The notes beneath the pieces are model-generated. The model saw only the letters and a list, made by a program, of their open reading frames with translations. It had not been told where the DNA came from and did not search any database. The translations under genes were made by a program, and so were the position numbers. From positions 1 through 16,626 of the forward strand of contig JAITBC010000032.1 in NCBI GenBank assembly GCA_031283785.1: a stretch of 16,626 nt of DNA. The letters run 5' to 3'. Shown here in pieces: positions 9,003 to 16,069 of the stretch. Origin of the DNA: Tannerella sp. (GTDB lineage Bacteria; Bacteroidota; Bacteroidia; Bacteroidales; Tannerellaceae). Every line of letters starts with the position of its first letter. Within the stretch, counting starts at the first letter, position 1.

Positions 9003-9371
9003 TCAAACATTCGTTTTTTTATCAACTTCATCCATCGCCTCTTTCAATAACCGGAGTTCCTCCCTTATGTTTTTAAGACGCCTTACAATGTCGGCATGTT
9101 TAGCGGCACTTTCTTTTTCCTTATCATTTTTCAGCTTCTTACGTACGCCATCCAAAGTGAAGCCGCAATTACGGATGAGATATTGTATCAGGCCTACGTT
9201 ATCTACATTTTCTTTCGAATAGAAACGAACGTCGCGTTCATTACGGCGCGGAGAGATGACATCCGGGAACTCCTTTTCCCAATACCGCAGGGTAGATTCC
9301 GATTCTCCCAACAACGAAGCGACTTCCTTTATCGAATAATACCTTTTGGAGATAACCGCATCTTCCATCAT
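9003..9371 (-). CDS. MerR-family DNA-binding regulator
   Basis: This 122-residue protein has the winged-helix DNA-binding domain of the MerR family in residues 11-80: YYSIKEVASLLGESESTLR is the helix-turn-helix, followed by RYWEKEFP and a wing with RRNERDVRFYS. The remaining third is charged and heptad-like (RRLKNIREELRLLKEAMDEV), a probable dimerisation coiled coil. There is no cysteine-rich metal-binding loop and no large effector domain, so it is not a classic metal sensor. The ATG at 9371 shares one base with the TGA of the M23 peptidase gene, suggesting translational coupling; the ATG at 9368 or a TTG at 9374 could also serve. A MerR-like gene directly after an M23 peptidase gene and opposite alaS is an arrangement I associate with Bacteroidota. 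Its target is not known. Confidence 0.87.
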   Translation of the reverse strand: MMEDAVISKRYYSIKEVASLLGESESTLRYWEKEFPDVISPRRNERDVRFYSKENVDNVGLIQYLIRNCGFTLDGVRKKLKNDKEKESAAKHADIVRRLKNIREELRLLKEAMDEVDKKTNV

Positions 9372-10354
9372 CAATCCATTGTTTGCCCGTTATTTTCAGC
9401 CAGCTGTAACATCCGGTCATATTCTTCGGGTGTCAGATCCTGAAAATAATAATTAGCCGGATTATCATGACGTCCTTTATATATCACTTCGTAATGCAGA
9501 TGCGGTCCTTTTGACTTACCGGTATTTCCCACAGTCGCAATAACTTCTCCGCGCAAGACTTTCTGACCTGCCCTTACCTTATATTTGTCTATATGTCCGT
9601 ACAAAGTTCTGTAATCATATCCGTGATCAATAATAACACAATTACCGTAGCCCTGTTTTCTGGAGGCCTGTATGACCGTACCGTCACCGGTAGCATATAT
9701 CTCCGTCCCTATATCGGCCGAAAAATCCATCCCCGTATGAAATTTGGGGATATGATAAATCGGATCGATACGCATCCCATAACCGGAGGCCATACGTTTA
9801 AGTTCCTTATTGGCAATAGGTTGAATAGCCGGAACACAACGTATCTTATTCTCCATATCTTTAGCGAGGGCGATTAATTCTTCCAACGAGTTTGATTGTA
9901 TATAGAGTTGTTTTTTAAGGATATCCATCTTCTTCGTCGTCTCTATGACGAGGTCGGAATTAGGTAATCCTTTCAAATGTTCGTAACGGTTTGATCCCCC
10001 GAATCCCGATTTCCGTATGGACATCGGGATCGAATCGGCATGAAAAACGGCGCGATACAGATGCTCGTCCCTCAACTGCAGATCTTCCAAAACATCGTTT
10101 GCCATGCTAAGCTCGTTCAGGAGCATGTCATATTGCGTCTGGAGCAATCTGTTTTCCTTTCTAAGCAAGGCTTCCATCGGAGAATCGAAGAAATACATAA
10201 ATGCAAAAAAAACGCCTATCCCAAATACCAAACCCAAACTCAGATTCCGTAAAACAATCCTGAAACGTTCCCCCGAAGAAGGGTAAACACGCTCGTATTC
10301 AAGCATCTTAGGATTATATATGTAATATGCTGTCCGCGACCTGAAAAATCCCAT
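9371..10354 (-). CDS. M23 (LytM-type) metallopeptidase, membrane-anchored
   Basis: The 327-residue protein is a predicted zinc endopeptidase acting on peptidoglycan cross-links in the periplasm. After about 32 N-terminal cytoplasmic residues a single membrane segment spans about 36-56 (LRNLSLGLVFGIGVFFAFMYFF). Residues 60-175 are largely helical and likely coiled coil (RKENRLLQTQYDMLLNEL). The peptidase domain covers about 190-300 and retains all catalytic-type residues: HTGMD with His206 and Asp210, YGH with His254 and HLHYE with His285 and His287. It should therefore be active rather than a degenerate activator such as EnvC. The short tail FQDLTPEEYDRMLQLAEN follows. It is the first gene of a two-gene unit with the MerR-like gene and has a good promoter at 10395-10425. 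The start ATG at 10354 is the only one that leaves a proper N-terminus. Confidence 0.94.
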   Translation of the reverse strand: MGFFRSRTAYYIYNPKMLEYERVYPSSGERFRIVLRNLSLGLVFGIGVFFAFMYFFDSPMEALLRKENRLLQTQYDMLLNELSMANDVLEDLQLRDEHLYRAVFHADSIPMSIRKSGFGGSNRYEHLKGLPNSDLVIETTKKMDILKKQLYIQSNSLEELIALAKDMENKIRCVPAIQPIANKELKRMASGYGMRIDPIYHIPKFHTGMDFSADIGTEIYATGDGTVIQASRKQGYGNCVIIDHGYDYRTLYGHIDKYKVRAGQKVLRGEVIATVGNTGKSKGPHLHYEVIYKGRHDNPANYYFQDLTPEEYDRMLQLAENNGQTMD

Positions 10355-10394
10355 GTAATACTATTTCTTAAAATTTTCTTCTACGTTTTCATCG

Positions 10395-10425
10395 CAAAGT
10401 TAATTATTTGCCGTACTTTTGCAAA
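10395..10425 (-). promoter_or_regulatory. Promoter of the M23 peptidase-MerR unit
   Basis: On the minus strand TTTG (10425-10422), a 19-base spacer and TAACTTTG (10402-10395) match both Bacteroidota promoter boxes. The start would be near 10388, leaving a leader of about 34 bases. Its -33 box directly abuts the plus-strand -7 box of alaS. Confidence 0.62.
10414..10421 (+). promoter_or_regulatory. -7 box of the alaS promoter
   Basis: TACTTTTG matches TAnnTTTG exactly and would start transcription near 10428, with an AT-rich leader of about 57 bases. No clear TTG lies 19-21 bases upstream (the closest is GTTTTC at 10385-10390), so the -33 half is weak. It overlaps the region used by the opposing promoter. 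Confidence 0.42.
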
Positions 10426-10484
10426 GCGTTTTCAGATAATTATAAACTGTTTTTGAATAATTAACAAAATTTCAAACTACAAAT

Positions 10485-13130
10485 ATGCTTACAGCGAAAG
10501 AGATCCGGGAATCGTTCCTGCAGTTTTTTGCATTAAAAAATCATCATATCGTCCCGTCGGCGCCTATGGTGATAAAAGGAGATCCGACATTAATGTTTAC
10601 AAATGCCGGTATGAACCAGTTTAAGGATATCATACTCGGAAATGTACCCGTCAAATATCCTCGCATTGTCGATTCGCAGAAATGCCTGCGTGTCAGCGGG
10701 AAACACAACGATCTCGAAGAAGTCGGACATGACACCTATCATCATACCATGTTCGAGATGTTAGGCAACTGGTCGTTCGGCGATTATTTCAAAAAAGAAG
10801 CCATCGAATGGGCTTGGGAATATCTGGTCGATACGCTGCATCTTAATCCCGGTCAACTTTATGCAACCGTCTTCGAAGGCAGTCCCGCCGAAAATTTAAA
10901 CCGCGACGATGAAGCAGCCGGATTTTGGGAAAAATACCTTCCGGCGGATCATATACTTGAAGGAAATAAAAAAGACAACTTCTGGGAAATGGGTGATACC
11001 GGCCCGTGCGGCCCGTGTTCGGAAATACACATCGACCTGCGCCCCGAAGAAGAACGCAAAACCGTATCGGGCGCCATGCTGGTCAACAAAGACAATCCGC
11101 TTGTGATAGAAATATGGAATCTTGTGTTCATGCAATACAACCGCAAGGCTGACGGTTCGCTCGACCCGCTCCCGAATAAAGTGATTGATACGGGAATGGG
11201 ATTCGAACGCTTGTGTATGGCTATGCAGGGTAAAACGTCAAACTATGATACCGACGCGTTTCAGCCTGTCATACAGGCTATTGCCGATATAACAAACTCA
11301 TCATACGGCGAAGATAAACAGAAAGATATTGCGATGCGCGTGATTGCAGACCATATACGAACCGTCGCATTTTCAATTACCGACGGACAACTGCCGTCAA
11401 ATGCCAAAGCAGGATACGTAATACGCCGGATCCTGCGTCGTGCCGTTCGTTACGGATACACATTCCTCAGCCGCAAAGAAGCGTTTATGTATAAACTTCT
11501 CCCCGCCCTTATCGATACGATGGGAACAGCATACCCCGAACTTATCGCTCAACGGGATCTGATAGGCAAGGTGATGAAAGAAGAAGAAGATACATTCCTG
11601 CATACGCTCGAAACCGGAATCCGCCTGCTCGATAAAAAAATAGAAGATGCGAAAACAGCAGGAGAGACGACGCTGAACGGCGCCGACGCGTTCGTGCTGT
11701 ACGATACTTACGGTTTCCCGTTAGACCTTACGGAACTCATCCTTCGCGAAAACGGGATGAATGTCGATACAGAAACTTTCAACGAGGAAATGCAGAAACA
11801 AAAAGAACGTGCACGTAACGCAGCAGCAGTCGAAGCGGGCGACTGGACAATCCTCAGGGAAGGCAACACCCGGTTCGTAGGCTATGATATCGACGAATGT
11901 AATGCGAGAATACTGCGCTATCGAAAAATTAAACAAAAGAATAAAGAATTATATCAGATCGTATTAGATATAAGTCCGTTTTATGCCGAAATGGGAGGAC
12001 AGACAGGCGACATCGGACGGCTGATATCGACGGACGGCAAAATAACGGAAATCATCGACACGAAACGCGACAATAACCTTCCGGTACATATTACCCGGGA
12101 ACTGCCGGACGATATTAACGGCTTGTTTATTGCACAGATAGATTCGGAGAGGCGCATCCGTATCGAATGTAATCATTCGGCGACACATCTTCTGCACGAA
12201 GCCTTGCGCGAAATTTTAGGCACACATGTAGAACAGAAAGGATCGTCCGTCTCACCCGAATCGTTACGCTTCGATTTTTCTCATTTCCAAAAGGTTACCG
12301 ATGACGAAATACGCAGAGTGGAAACGATTGTAAATTACAAGGTACGTGAAAATATCAAACTCGAAGAACATCGTCAGATACCCATTGCGGAAGCGAAAGA
12401 GATGGGCGCAATAGCGTTGTTCGGGGAAAAATACGGTGAAGAGGTTCGCGTCGTACAGTTCGACTCGTCCATTGAGTTATGCGGAGGCACGCATATCGTA
12501 TCAACAGGAATGATCGGCTCCATGTATATCGTAAGCGAAAGCTCCATCGCGGCGGGCGTACGCCGTATCGAGGCCGTTACCGCCGACAATGCGAATAAAC
12601 TGTTCTACCACGCCCGGGATACAATCCGCGAGTTGCAGACTATGTTCAACAACGTGCCGAACTTATCCTTGACGATTCAGAAATCCATTGAGGAGAATAT
12701 GGAGCTAAAAAAACAATTAGCCGATTACCTGAAAGAAAAAATCGCTTCATTAAAAAAAATAATCCTGTCGCACGCCGTCGACCGAAACGGCGTCAAACTC
12801 CTTTCGTTCAAAGGCCGCGGCAACATTGAGACATTAAAAGACATAGCGTTCCGAATAAAAGGAGAGTTTTCCGTAAAAGAAAAAGTTTTCTTTATAGCAG
12901 GCGTAGAAGATAACGAGACATGCGGATTAGTCATCATGCTGAGCGACTCGTTGACTGCCGACGGCCTGAACGCCGCCAAACTGATAAAAGAAGGCGCAAA
13001 ATACATACAGGGAGGCGGCGGAGGACAACCGCATTTTGCTATCGCAGGAGGCAAAAACAAAGACGGATTAAACCGGGCTATCGATGCAATCCTTGATGCG
13101 GCAGGACTCCAATCACACACAGACGAATAA
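10485..13130 (+). CDS. alaS: Alanyl-tRNA synthetase
   Basis: This cytoplasmic class II synthetase charges tRNA-Ala and edits mischarged Ser/Gly. The 881 residues cover the full family length. Residues 1 to about 450 form the catalytic and tRNA-recognition part, beginning with [10 protein letters not shown] and containing [27 protein letters not shown] and the motif 3-type [11 protein letters not shown]. The editing domain carries the zinc-binding HSATH (564-568) and CGGTH (666-670) motifs. The C-terminal C-Ala part has the glycine-rich [10 protein letters not shown] stretch at 843-852 and ends close after it. The ATG at 10485 starts [11 protein letters not shown], the usual N-terminus. aroB begins 62 bases after its stop on the same strand, with no promoter seen between them. 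There is no sign of truncation or unusual composition. Confidence 0.99.
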   Translation: MLTAKEIRESFLQFFALKNHHIVPSAPMVIKGDPTLMFTNAGMNQFKDIILGNVPVKYPRIVDSQKCLRVSGKHNDLEEVGHDTYHHTMFEMLGNWSFGDYFKKEAIEWAWEYLVDTLHLNPGQLYATVFEGSPAENLNRDDEAAGFWEKYLPADHILEGNKKDNFWEMGDTGPCGPCSEIHIDLRPEEERKTVSGAMLVNKDNPLVIEIWNLVFMQYNRKADGSLDPLPNKVIDTGMGFERLCMAMQGKTSNYDTDAFQPVIQAIADITNSSYGEDKQKDIAMRVIADHIRTVAFSITDGQLPSNAKAGYVIRRILRRAVRYGYTFLSRKEAFMYKLLPALIDTMGTAYPELIAQRDLIGKVMKEEEDTFLHTLETGIRLLDKKIEDAKTAGETTLNGADAFVLYDTYGFPLDLTELILRENGMNVDTETFNEEMQKQKERARNAAAVEAGDWTILREGNTRFVGYDIDECNARILRYRKIKQKNKELYQIVLDISPFYAEMGGQTGDIGRLISTDGKITEIIDTKRDNNLPVHITRELPDDINGLFIAQIDSERRIRIECNHSATHLLHEALREILGTHVEQKGSSVSPESLRFDFSHFQKVTDDEIRRVETIVNYKVRENIKLEEHRQIPIAEAKEMGAIALFGEKYGEEVRVVQFDSSIELCGGTHIVSTGMIGSMYIVSESSIAAGVRRIEAVTADNANKLFYHARDTIRELQTMFNNVPNLSLTIQKSIEENMELKKQLADYLKEKIASLKKIILSHAVDRNGVKLLSFKGRGNIETLKDIAFRIKGEFSVKEKVFFIAGVEDNETCGLVIMLSDSLTADGLNAAKLIKEGAKYIQGGGGGQPHFAIAGGKNKDGLNRAIDAILDAAGLQSHTDE

Positions 13131-13192
13131 AAATGCCTTGCGAAATTTTTATATGGGAAAGATAGCGCTTTTAAATTAGACCGGAATAAACG

Positions 13193-14245
13193 ATGATCAT
13201 AATAACGAAAGATACGGTATCGGAACTCAGCTCTTATTTGTCGTCGCACAGGCACGACAAAATATTCGTACTGACCGACACAAACACCCGCGACAAGTGC
13301 CTGCCGCTTCTGGAAACGGCCGTAACAGCCGTAAGACCCTTCTATATCACCATTGCAGCGGGAGATACGCAAAAAGATATCAGGCAAGTGTCAATGGTAT
13401 GGGATGCCTTGTCGAAAAACGGAGCTTCACGTAACTCTTTGCTTATCAATATCGGGGGAGGAATGGTGACGGACCTTGGAGGATTTGCCGGCGCTACATT
13501 CAAACGCGGACTGCACAACCTCAACATCCCCACCACTTTAATGGCATCCGTCGACGCTGCCGTCGGAGGAAAAACCGGTATCAACTTCAACGGGTTAAAA
13601 AATGAAATCGGCTCATTTTACCAACCTGACTGCGTAATAATCGACTGTATATTTTTGCAAACATTAGACCGCGACAACCTCCTTTCCGGATATGCGGAAA
13701 TGATAAAACACGGCCTTATAAGCGACAGGAAATCATTTTACGACGTTCTAACGTTCGATATCGGACAAAAAAATATCGCGACCGGGGAGTTAAATGATTT
13801 AGTTGCCGTATCCGTCGGCATAAAAGAACGGATCGTAACGGAAGACCCGAAAGAAACGGGAATCCGCAAAGCCCTTAACTTCGGTCACACCATCGGACAT
13901 GCGCTGGAAAGCCTTTCATTCATACGTGACAACCCGATCCTTCACGGTCATGCCGTAGCCGCAGGCATCGTAAGCGAGTTATATCTGTCGTATAAAACAT
14001 GTAATATGCCCGTCGAAATTATCCGGCAAGTAACAAACTTCATCAAAGAAAATTATCCTGCGTTTATATACAACTGCGACGACTATGAAACGATCTGCGA
14101 GTTCATGACGCACGACAAGAAAAACGAAGGCGGACATATCTATTTCACGTTACTTGGAGACATCGGCGATATCCGTATAAATCAAGAGATAAAAAAAGAA
14201 CTCATCTTAGAGTCGCTCGATTTTTACCGCGAAAACATGTACTGA
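13193..14245 (+). CDS. aroB: 3-Dehydroquinate synthase
   Basis: AroB performs the second shikimate-pathway step, turning DAHP into 3-dehydroquinate with NAD and a divalent metal in the cytoplasm. The protein is 350 residues, typical for the family. The nucleotide-binding block INIGGGMVTDLGGFAG spans 86-101, and ASVDAAVGGKTGIN spans 118-131. The predicted zinc ligands are Glu169 in SGYAEMIKHG, His232 in NFGHTIGHALE and His251 in LHGHAVAAG. The start ATG at 13193 gives MIIITKD, consistent with family starts. It lies 62 bases after alaS and is probably cotranscribed. After it comes accessory DNA: an inverted repeat CCGCGAA/TTCGCGG (14227-14233 and 14252-14258) straddles its stop but has no T-run, so I see no definite terminator. 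Confidence 0.97.
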   Translation: MIIITKDTVSELSSYLSSHRHDKIFVLTDTNTRDKCLPLLETAVTAVRPFYITIAAGDTQKDIRQVSMVWDALSKNGASRNSLLINIGGGMVTDLGGFAGATFKRGLHNLNIPTTLMASVDAAVGGKTGINFNGLKNEIGSFYQPDCVIIDCIFLQTLDRDNLLSGYAEMIKHGLISDRKSFYDVLTFDIGQKNIATGELNDLVAVSVGIKERIVTEDPKETGIRKALNFGHTIGHALESLSFIRDNPILHGHAVAAGIVSELYLSYKTCNMPVEIIRQVTNFIKENYPAFIYNCDDYETICEFMTHDKKNEGGHIYFTLLGDIGDIRINQEIKKELILESLDFYRENMY

Positions 14246-14253
14246 TCCCGATT

Positions 14254-14430
14254 CGCGGAAATGAACAACAGTTACTGTCAGGGTCTTCAATAAAAGATAT
14301 TTGCATAGCCCCATATCCGTCCCTGTCACGCGAGTTGAAACGGAACAGTCCTATATTAAACGCGTCTATTCTCCAGTCCCGGTGCAGGATTATGCCAGCA
14401 ATGAACGCAAGGAACAGGTCTCTCTGTAAA
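14254..14430 (+). pseudogene. Decayed remnant of an IS30-type transposase N-terminus
   Basis: Translating the plus strand from 14254 gives RGNEQQLLSGSSIKDI and then PYPSLSRELKRNS. This resembles the IS30-family helix-turn-helix pattern, in which an L-x-x-G-x-S region is followed by a conserved SRELKRN-like core. About 50 bases later, in another frame, DYASNERKEQ resembles the next family block (Tyr-x-Pro/Ala-x-x-Ala followed by basic residues). There is no start codon, the two parts need a frameshift, and the catalytic DDE domain is missing, so this can only be a relic. Terminal repeats were not seen. The match is from memory of the family pattern and is moderate. The rest of 14246-14510 shows nothing further apart from a run of nine T at 14439-14447. 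Confidence 0.45.
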
Positions 14431-14510
14431 ACTTCAACATTTTTTTTTGTGATTTTCCGACGAATTTGCATTATCTTTCCCCTGTAAAAAAACTTTTTCA
14501 CTCGTAGCGC

Positions 14511-14540
14511 TTGGAAATCCGGAATTTTCATGTAGTTTTG
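14511..14540 (+). promoter_or_regulatory. Promoter of tRNA-Pro
   Basis: TTG (14511-14513), a 19-base spacer and TAGTTTTG (14533-14540) match both Bacteroidota promoter boxes. Transcription would begin near 14547, about 16 bases before the mature tRNA. This places the tRNA in its own short transcription unit together with the terminator at 14652-14680. Confidence 0.65.
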
Positions 14541-14562
14541 CAACGTTTTTTAAAAACAAAAG

Positions 14563-14636
14563 CGGGATGTAGCTCAGCTCGGTAGAGTACGCGTCTGGGG
14601 GGCGTGTGGTCGCAGGTTCAAATCCTGTCATCCCGA
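14563..14636 (+). tRNA. tRNA-Pro (anticodon GGG)
   Basis: A complete cloverleaf folds: acceptor stem CGGGATG (14563-14569) with CATCCCG (14629-14635) and discriminator A14636; D stem GCTC/GAGT; anticodon stem 14590-14594 with 14602-14606; loop CTGGGGG with GGG anticodon at 14597-14599; variable loop of five bases; T stem GCAGG/CCTGT with loop TTCAAAT. CCA is not encoded. Positions U33 and the T-loop are canonical, so it looks functional. The integrase gene starts 165 bases beyond the 3' end, making this tRNA the likely integration target. Confidence 0.97.
14612..14636 (+). other. Probable attachment site in the tRNA-Pro 3' end
   Basis: Tyrosine-recombinase elements commonly integrate into the T-arm and acceptor 3' half of tRNA genes and rebuild the tRNA. 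Here an intact tRNA is directly followed by an integrase gene, so a core site in about 14612-14636 is expected. No second copy of this segment was seen in the window; the other junction would be beyond 16626. The exact core borders cannot be set from one end. Confidence 0.42.
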
Positions 14637-14651
14637 CAATCTGAAAATCAA

Positions 14652-14680
14652 GCGTTTGCGAAAAAGCAGACGTTTTTTTT
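14652..14680 (+). terminator. Intrinsic terminator of tRNA-Pro
   Basis: GCGTTTGC (14652-14659) pairs with GCAGACGT (14666-14673) as eight pairs with two G-U, around a six-base GAAAAA loop, followed by a run of T to 14680. It begins 16 bases after the tRNA. If the attachment site is the tRNA 3' end, this terminator belongs to the inserted element, which would have restored termination for the host tRNA. Confidence 0.8.
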
Positions 14681-14698
14681 ATGCGTTTTTCTTGCGTA

Positions 14699-14797
14699 TT
14701 TGCTATTATTTTGCTACTATTGCAGTCGCGGATAGACGCCGTTAAACGCCGTTGGCTTCCGTTGGCAATAATAAAATAATAGCAAATTAATAGCAAA
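14699..14797. repeat. Two pairs of inverted TTTGCTATTA motifs before the integrase gene
   Basis: TTTGCTATTA (14699-14708) and TTTGCTACTA (14710-14719) are direct copies 11 bases apart. Their complement, TAATAGCAAA, occurs at 14777-14786 and 14788-14797, again 11 bases apart. The two pairs face each other across a 57-base gap that contains the CCGTT array. The second right-hand copy ends four bases before the integrase ATG. Spacing and symmetry suggest protein-binding sites for an integrase or excision factor, or autoregulation of the integrase. Confidence 0.6.
14738..14766 (+). repeat. Left CCGTT array: three copies at 10-base intervals
   Basis: CCGTT begins at 14739, 14749 and 14759, exactly one helical turn apart, with similar flanks (GCCGTTAAAC, GCCGTTGGC, TCCGTTGGC). 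The whole array lies between tRNA-Pro and the integrase start. The matching array after the gene, in opposite orientation, makes chance unlikely. These are good candidates for arm-type sites bound by the integrase N-terminal domain. Confidence 0.6.
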
Positions 14798-14800
14798 TAT

Positions 14801-16015
14801 ATGGCCTCAATTCTTATTAAGTTGGATAAGCGTCGCCCAAATGCGGAAGGCGATTATCCTGTTAAGTTGCAAATCTTCAATAACCAAACGAACGCCTCGC
14901 TTTCGTTATCGTATTATGTACCGGAAAGGGCTTGGGCGGGGGACGGGCTGCAACGCCCAATAAAAGCCGCTTATCCCGGCTCAAAGCTTATAAATGACAG
15001 AATCGAACAATTCTACCTGAATGTCCGAGACGTTATAATAAGTCTTGAGCATAGCGGGCGGGGCAGGGCAATGAAAGCGGTTGACATTAAAAAACACATT
15101 CTTGCGCCAACAAGAGTTATCGAATCATCCGGTACTGCCGACTTCTTCGGTTTTGCGGCAAATTATATAGATCAAATTCGCGCTAAGCGGACAAAGGCGA
15201 TCTACGAGAGCACAATAACAAAAATAAAAGGCTTTACAAAAAACAACAGCATTTCATTTGAGGACATAAACTACCAGTATCTCCGCCAATTTGATAGCTA
15301 TTTGTCCGAATCCGGGTCAGGCGTAAATACGCGATCCATTCATTTTCGGAATATACGCGCCCTGTTTAACCGGGCAATAGACGATGAGATGATAGGGCAG
15401 ACGTTATATCCATTCCGCAAGTTTAAAATAAAAACGGAGCAGAAAGATACAGTGTGTCTGACGGCTTGTCAGGTTAGAGCGCTATACGAACGTGAGTTCA
15501 AAACCGAATCGCTTCGTATGGCACGTGATTACTGGATGCTGTCGTTTTTTCTCTGCGGCATTAGCCCGATAGACCTGTTCTATTTAAAGAACGGCAAAAG
15601 TACAATATCCTTTGTACGTCAAAAAGAGAAAAACAAACCTCATGAAACAATAAAGCTTTTTATTCAGCCGGAGGCACAGCTGATAATAGACAGATATAAA
15701 GCAGATGAAAAGTTTGATTACCTGCTTAAATTTGAGAGCAAGTACACGAGCTATGAAATCTTCAAAAGCTTTGTATCGAAAAAAATCCGCGAAATAGCAC
15801 AAATAATAGGCGTGCCCGGATTAACGATGTACTGGGCGCGGTATAGCTGGGCAACAATAGCCGACAGTATCGGCATCGACGAAAAGACCATTAGCAAGGG
15901 TCTTGGACATGTCGACAAAACGATAGCCGGGCGGCATTATATTGCGTTCGACTGGTCAAAGGTCGATCGCGCAAACCGCCAGGTTATCGACTATGCGCTC
16001 ACAAGTGGGGTATAA
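14801..16015 (+). CDS. int: Tyrosine recombinase (integrase), IntDOT-like
   Basis: This 404-residue protein likely catalyses integration and excision of the element at tRNA-Pro. An N-terminal arm-DNA-binding domain (1 to about 85; MASILIKLDKRRPNAEGDYP) precedes a helical core-binding domain (about 115-210) and a catalytic domain (about 220-400). In the catalytic domain Arg347 lies in YWARYSWAT, His370 in LGHVDK, and the likely nucleophile Tyr380 in GRHYIAF. The first catalytic Arg is replaced: CGISPIDL has Ser255 where most family members have an Arg. IntDOT of the Bacteroides element CTnDOT is known to lack that Arg as well. Tyr344 occupies the place of a usual catalytic His three residues before Arg347. 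Whether the enzyme is active is therefore not certain, though its length and uninterrupted frame suggest it is. The gene starts 165 bases after the tRNA and ends convergent to the next gene. Confidence 0.95.
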   Translation: MASILIKLDKRRPNAEGDYPVKLQIFNNQTNASLSLSYYVPERAWAGDGLQRPIKAAYPGSKLINDRIEQFYLNVRDVIISLEHSGRGRAMKAVDIKKHILAPTRVIESSGTADFFGFAANYIDQIRAKRTKAIYESTITKIKGFTKNNSISFEDINYQYLRQFDSYLSESGSGVNTRSIHFRNIRALFNRAIDDEMIGQTLYPFRKFKIKTEQKDTVCLTACQVRALYEREFKTESLRMARDYWMLSFFLCGISPIDLFYLKNGKSTISFVRQKEKNKPHETIKLFIQPEAQLIIDRYKADEKFDYLLKFESKYTSYEIFKSFVSKKIREIAQIIGVPGLTMYWARYSWATIADSIGIDEKTISKGLGHVDKTIAGRHYIAFDWSKVDRANRQVIDYALTSGV

Positions 16016-16033
16016 AGTTGCCTATGGTTGCAG

Positions 16034-16069
16034 CTAACGGCGGCCAACGGCAACTAACGGCCGCCATTA
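16034..16069. repeat. Right CCGTT array, opposite orientation, overlapping a hairpin
   Basis: AACGG, the complement of CCGTT, begins at 16036, 16046 and 16056, again exactly 10 bases apart. It therefore mirrors the left array across the integrase gene. Within it GGCGGCC (16039-16045) and GGCCGCC (16059-16065) form a perfect 7-base stem, extended by three more A-T pairs after one mismatch. The stop of the polyvalent-protein gene (16054-16056) lies inside. It may be arm-type integrase sites, a shared convergent terminator without a T-run, or both. Confidence 0.55.

Noticed and set aside
9003..9371. MerR-like protein as the iron or metal sensor for the nearby operon
   Set aside because: It lacks a cysteine metal-binding loop and is translationally coupled to the M23 gene rather than to the operon.
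14227..14258. CCGCGAA/TTCGCGG inverted repeat across the aroB stop as terminator
   Set aside because: The loop is 18 bases, no T-run follows, and half the repeat is coding.
14202..14543. 113-codon minus-strand frame after aroB
   Set aside because: No family resemblance, overlaps the aroB end and the tRNA promoter, and the opposite strand explains the segment better as an IS30 relic.
14434..14796. 120-codon minus-strand frame containing MTGFEPATTRPPDAYS
   Set aside because: It reads antisense through tRNA-Pro; this peptide is a well-known false annotation arising from tRNA sequence, and the frame also crosses the terminator and repeat arrays.
14794..14801. Minus-strand TATATTTG as an antisense promoter at the integrase start
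   Set aside because: It is a by-product of the TAATAGCAAA repeats and has no convincing -33 partner.
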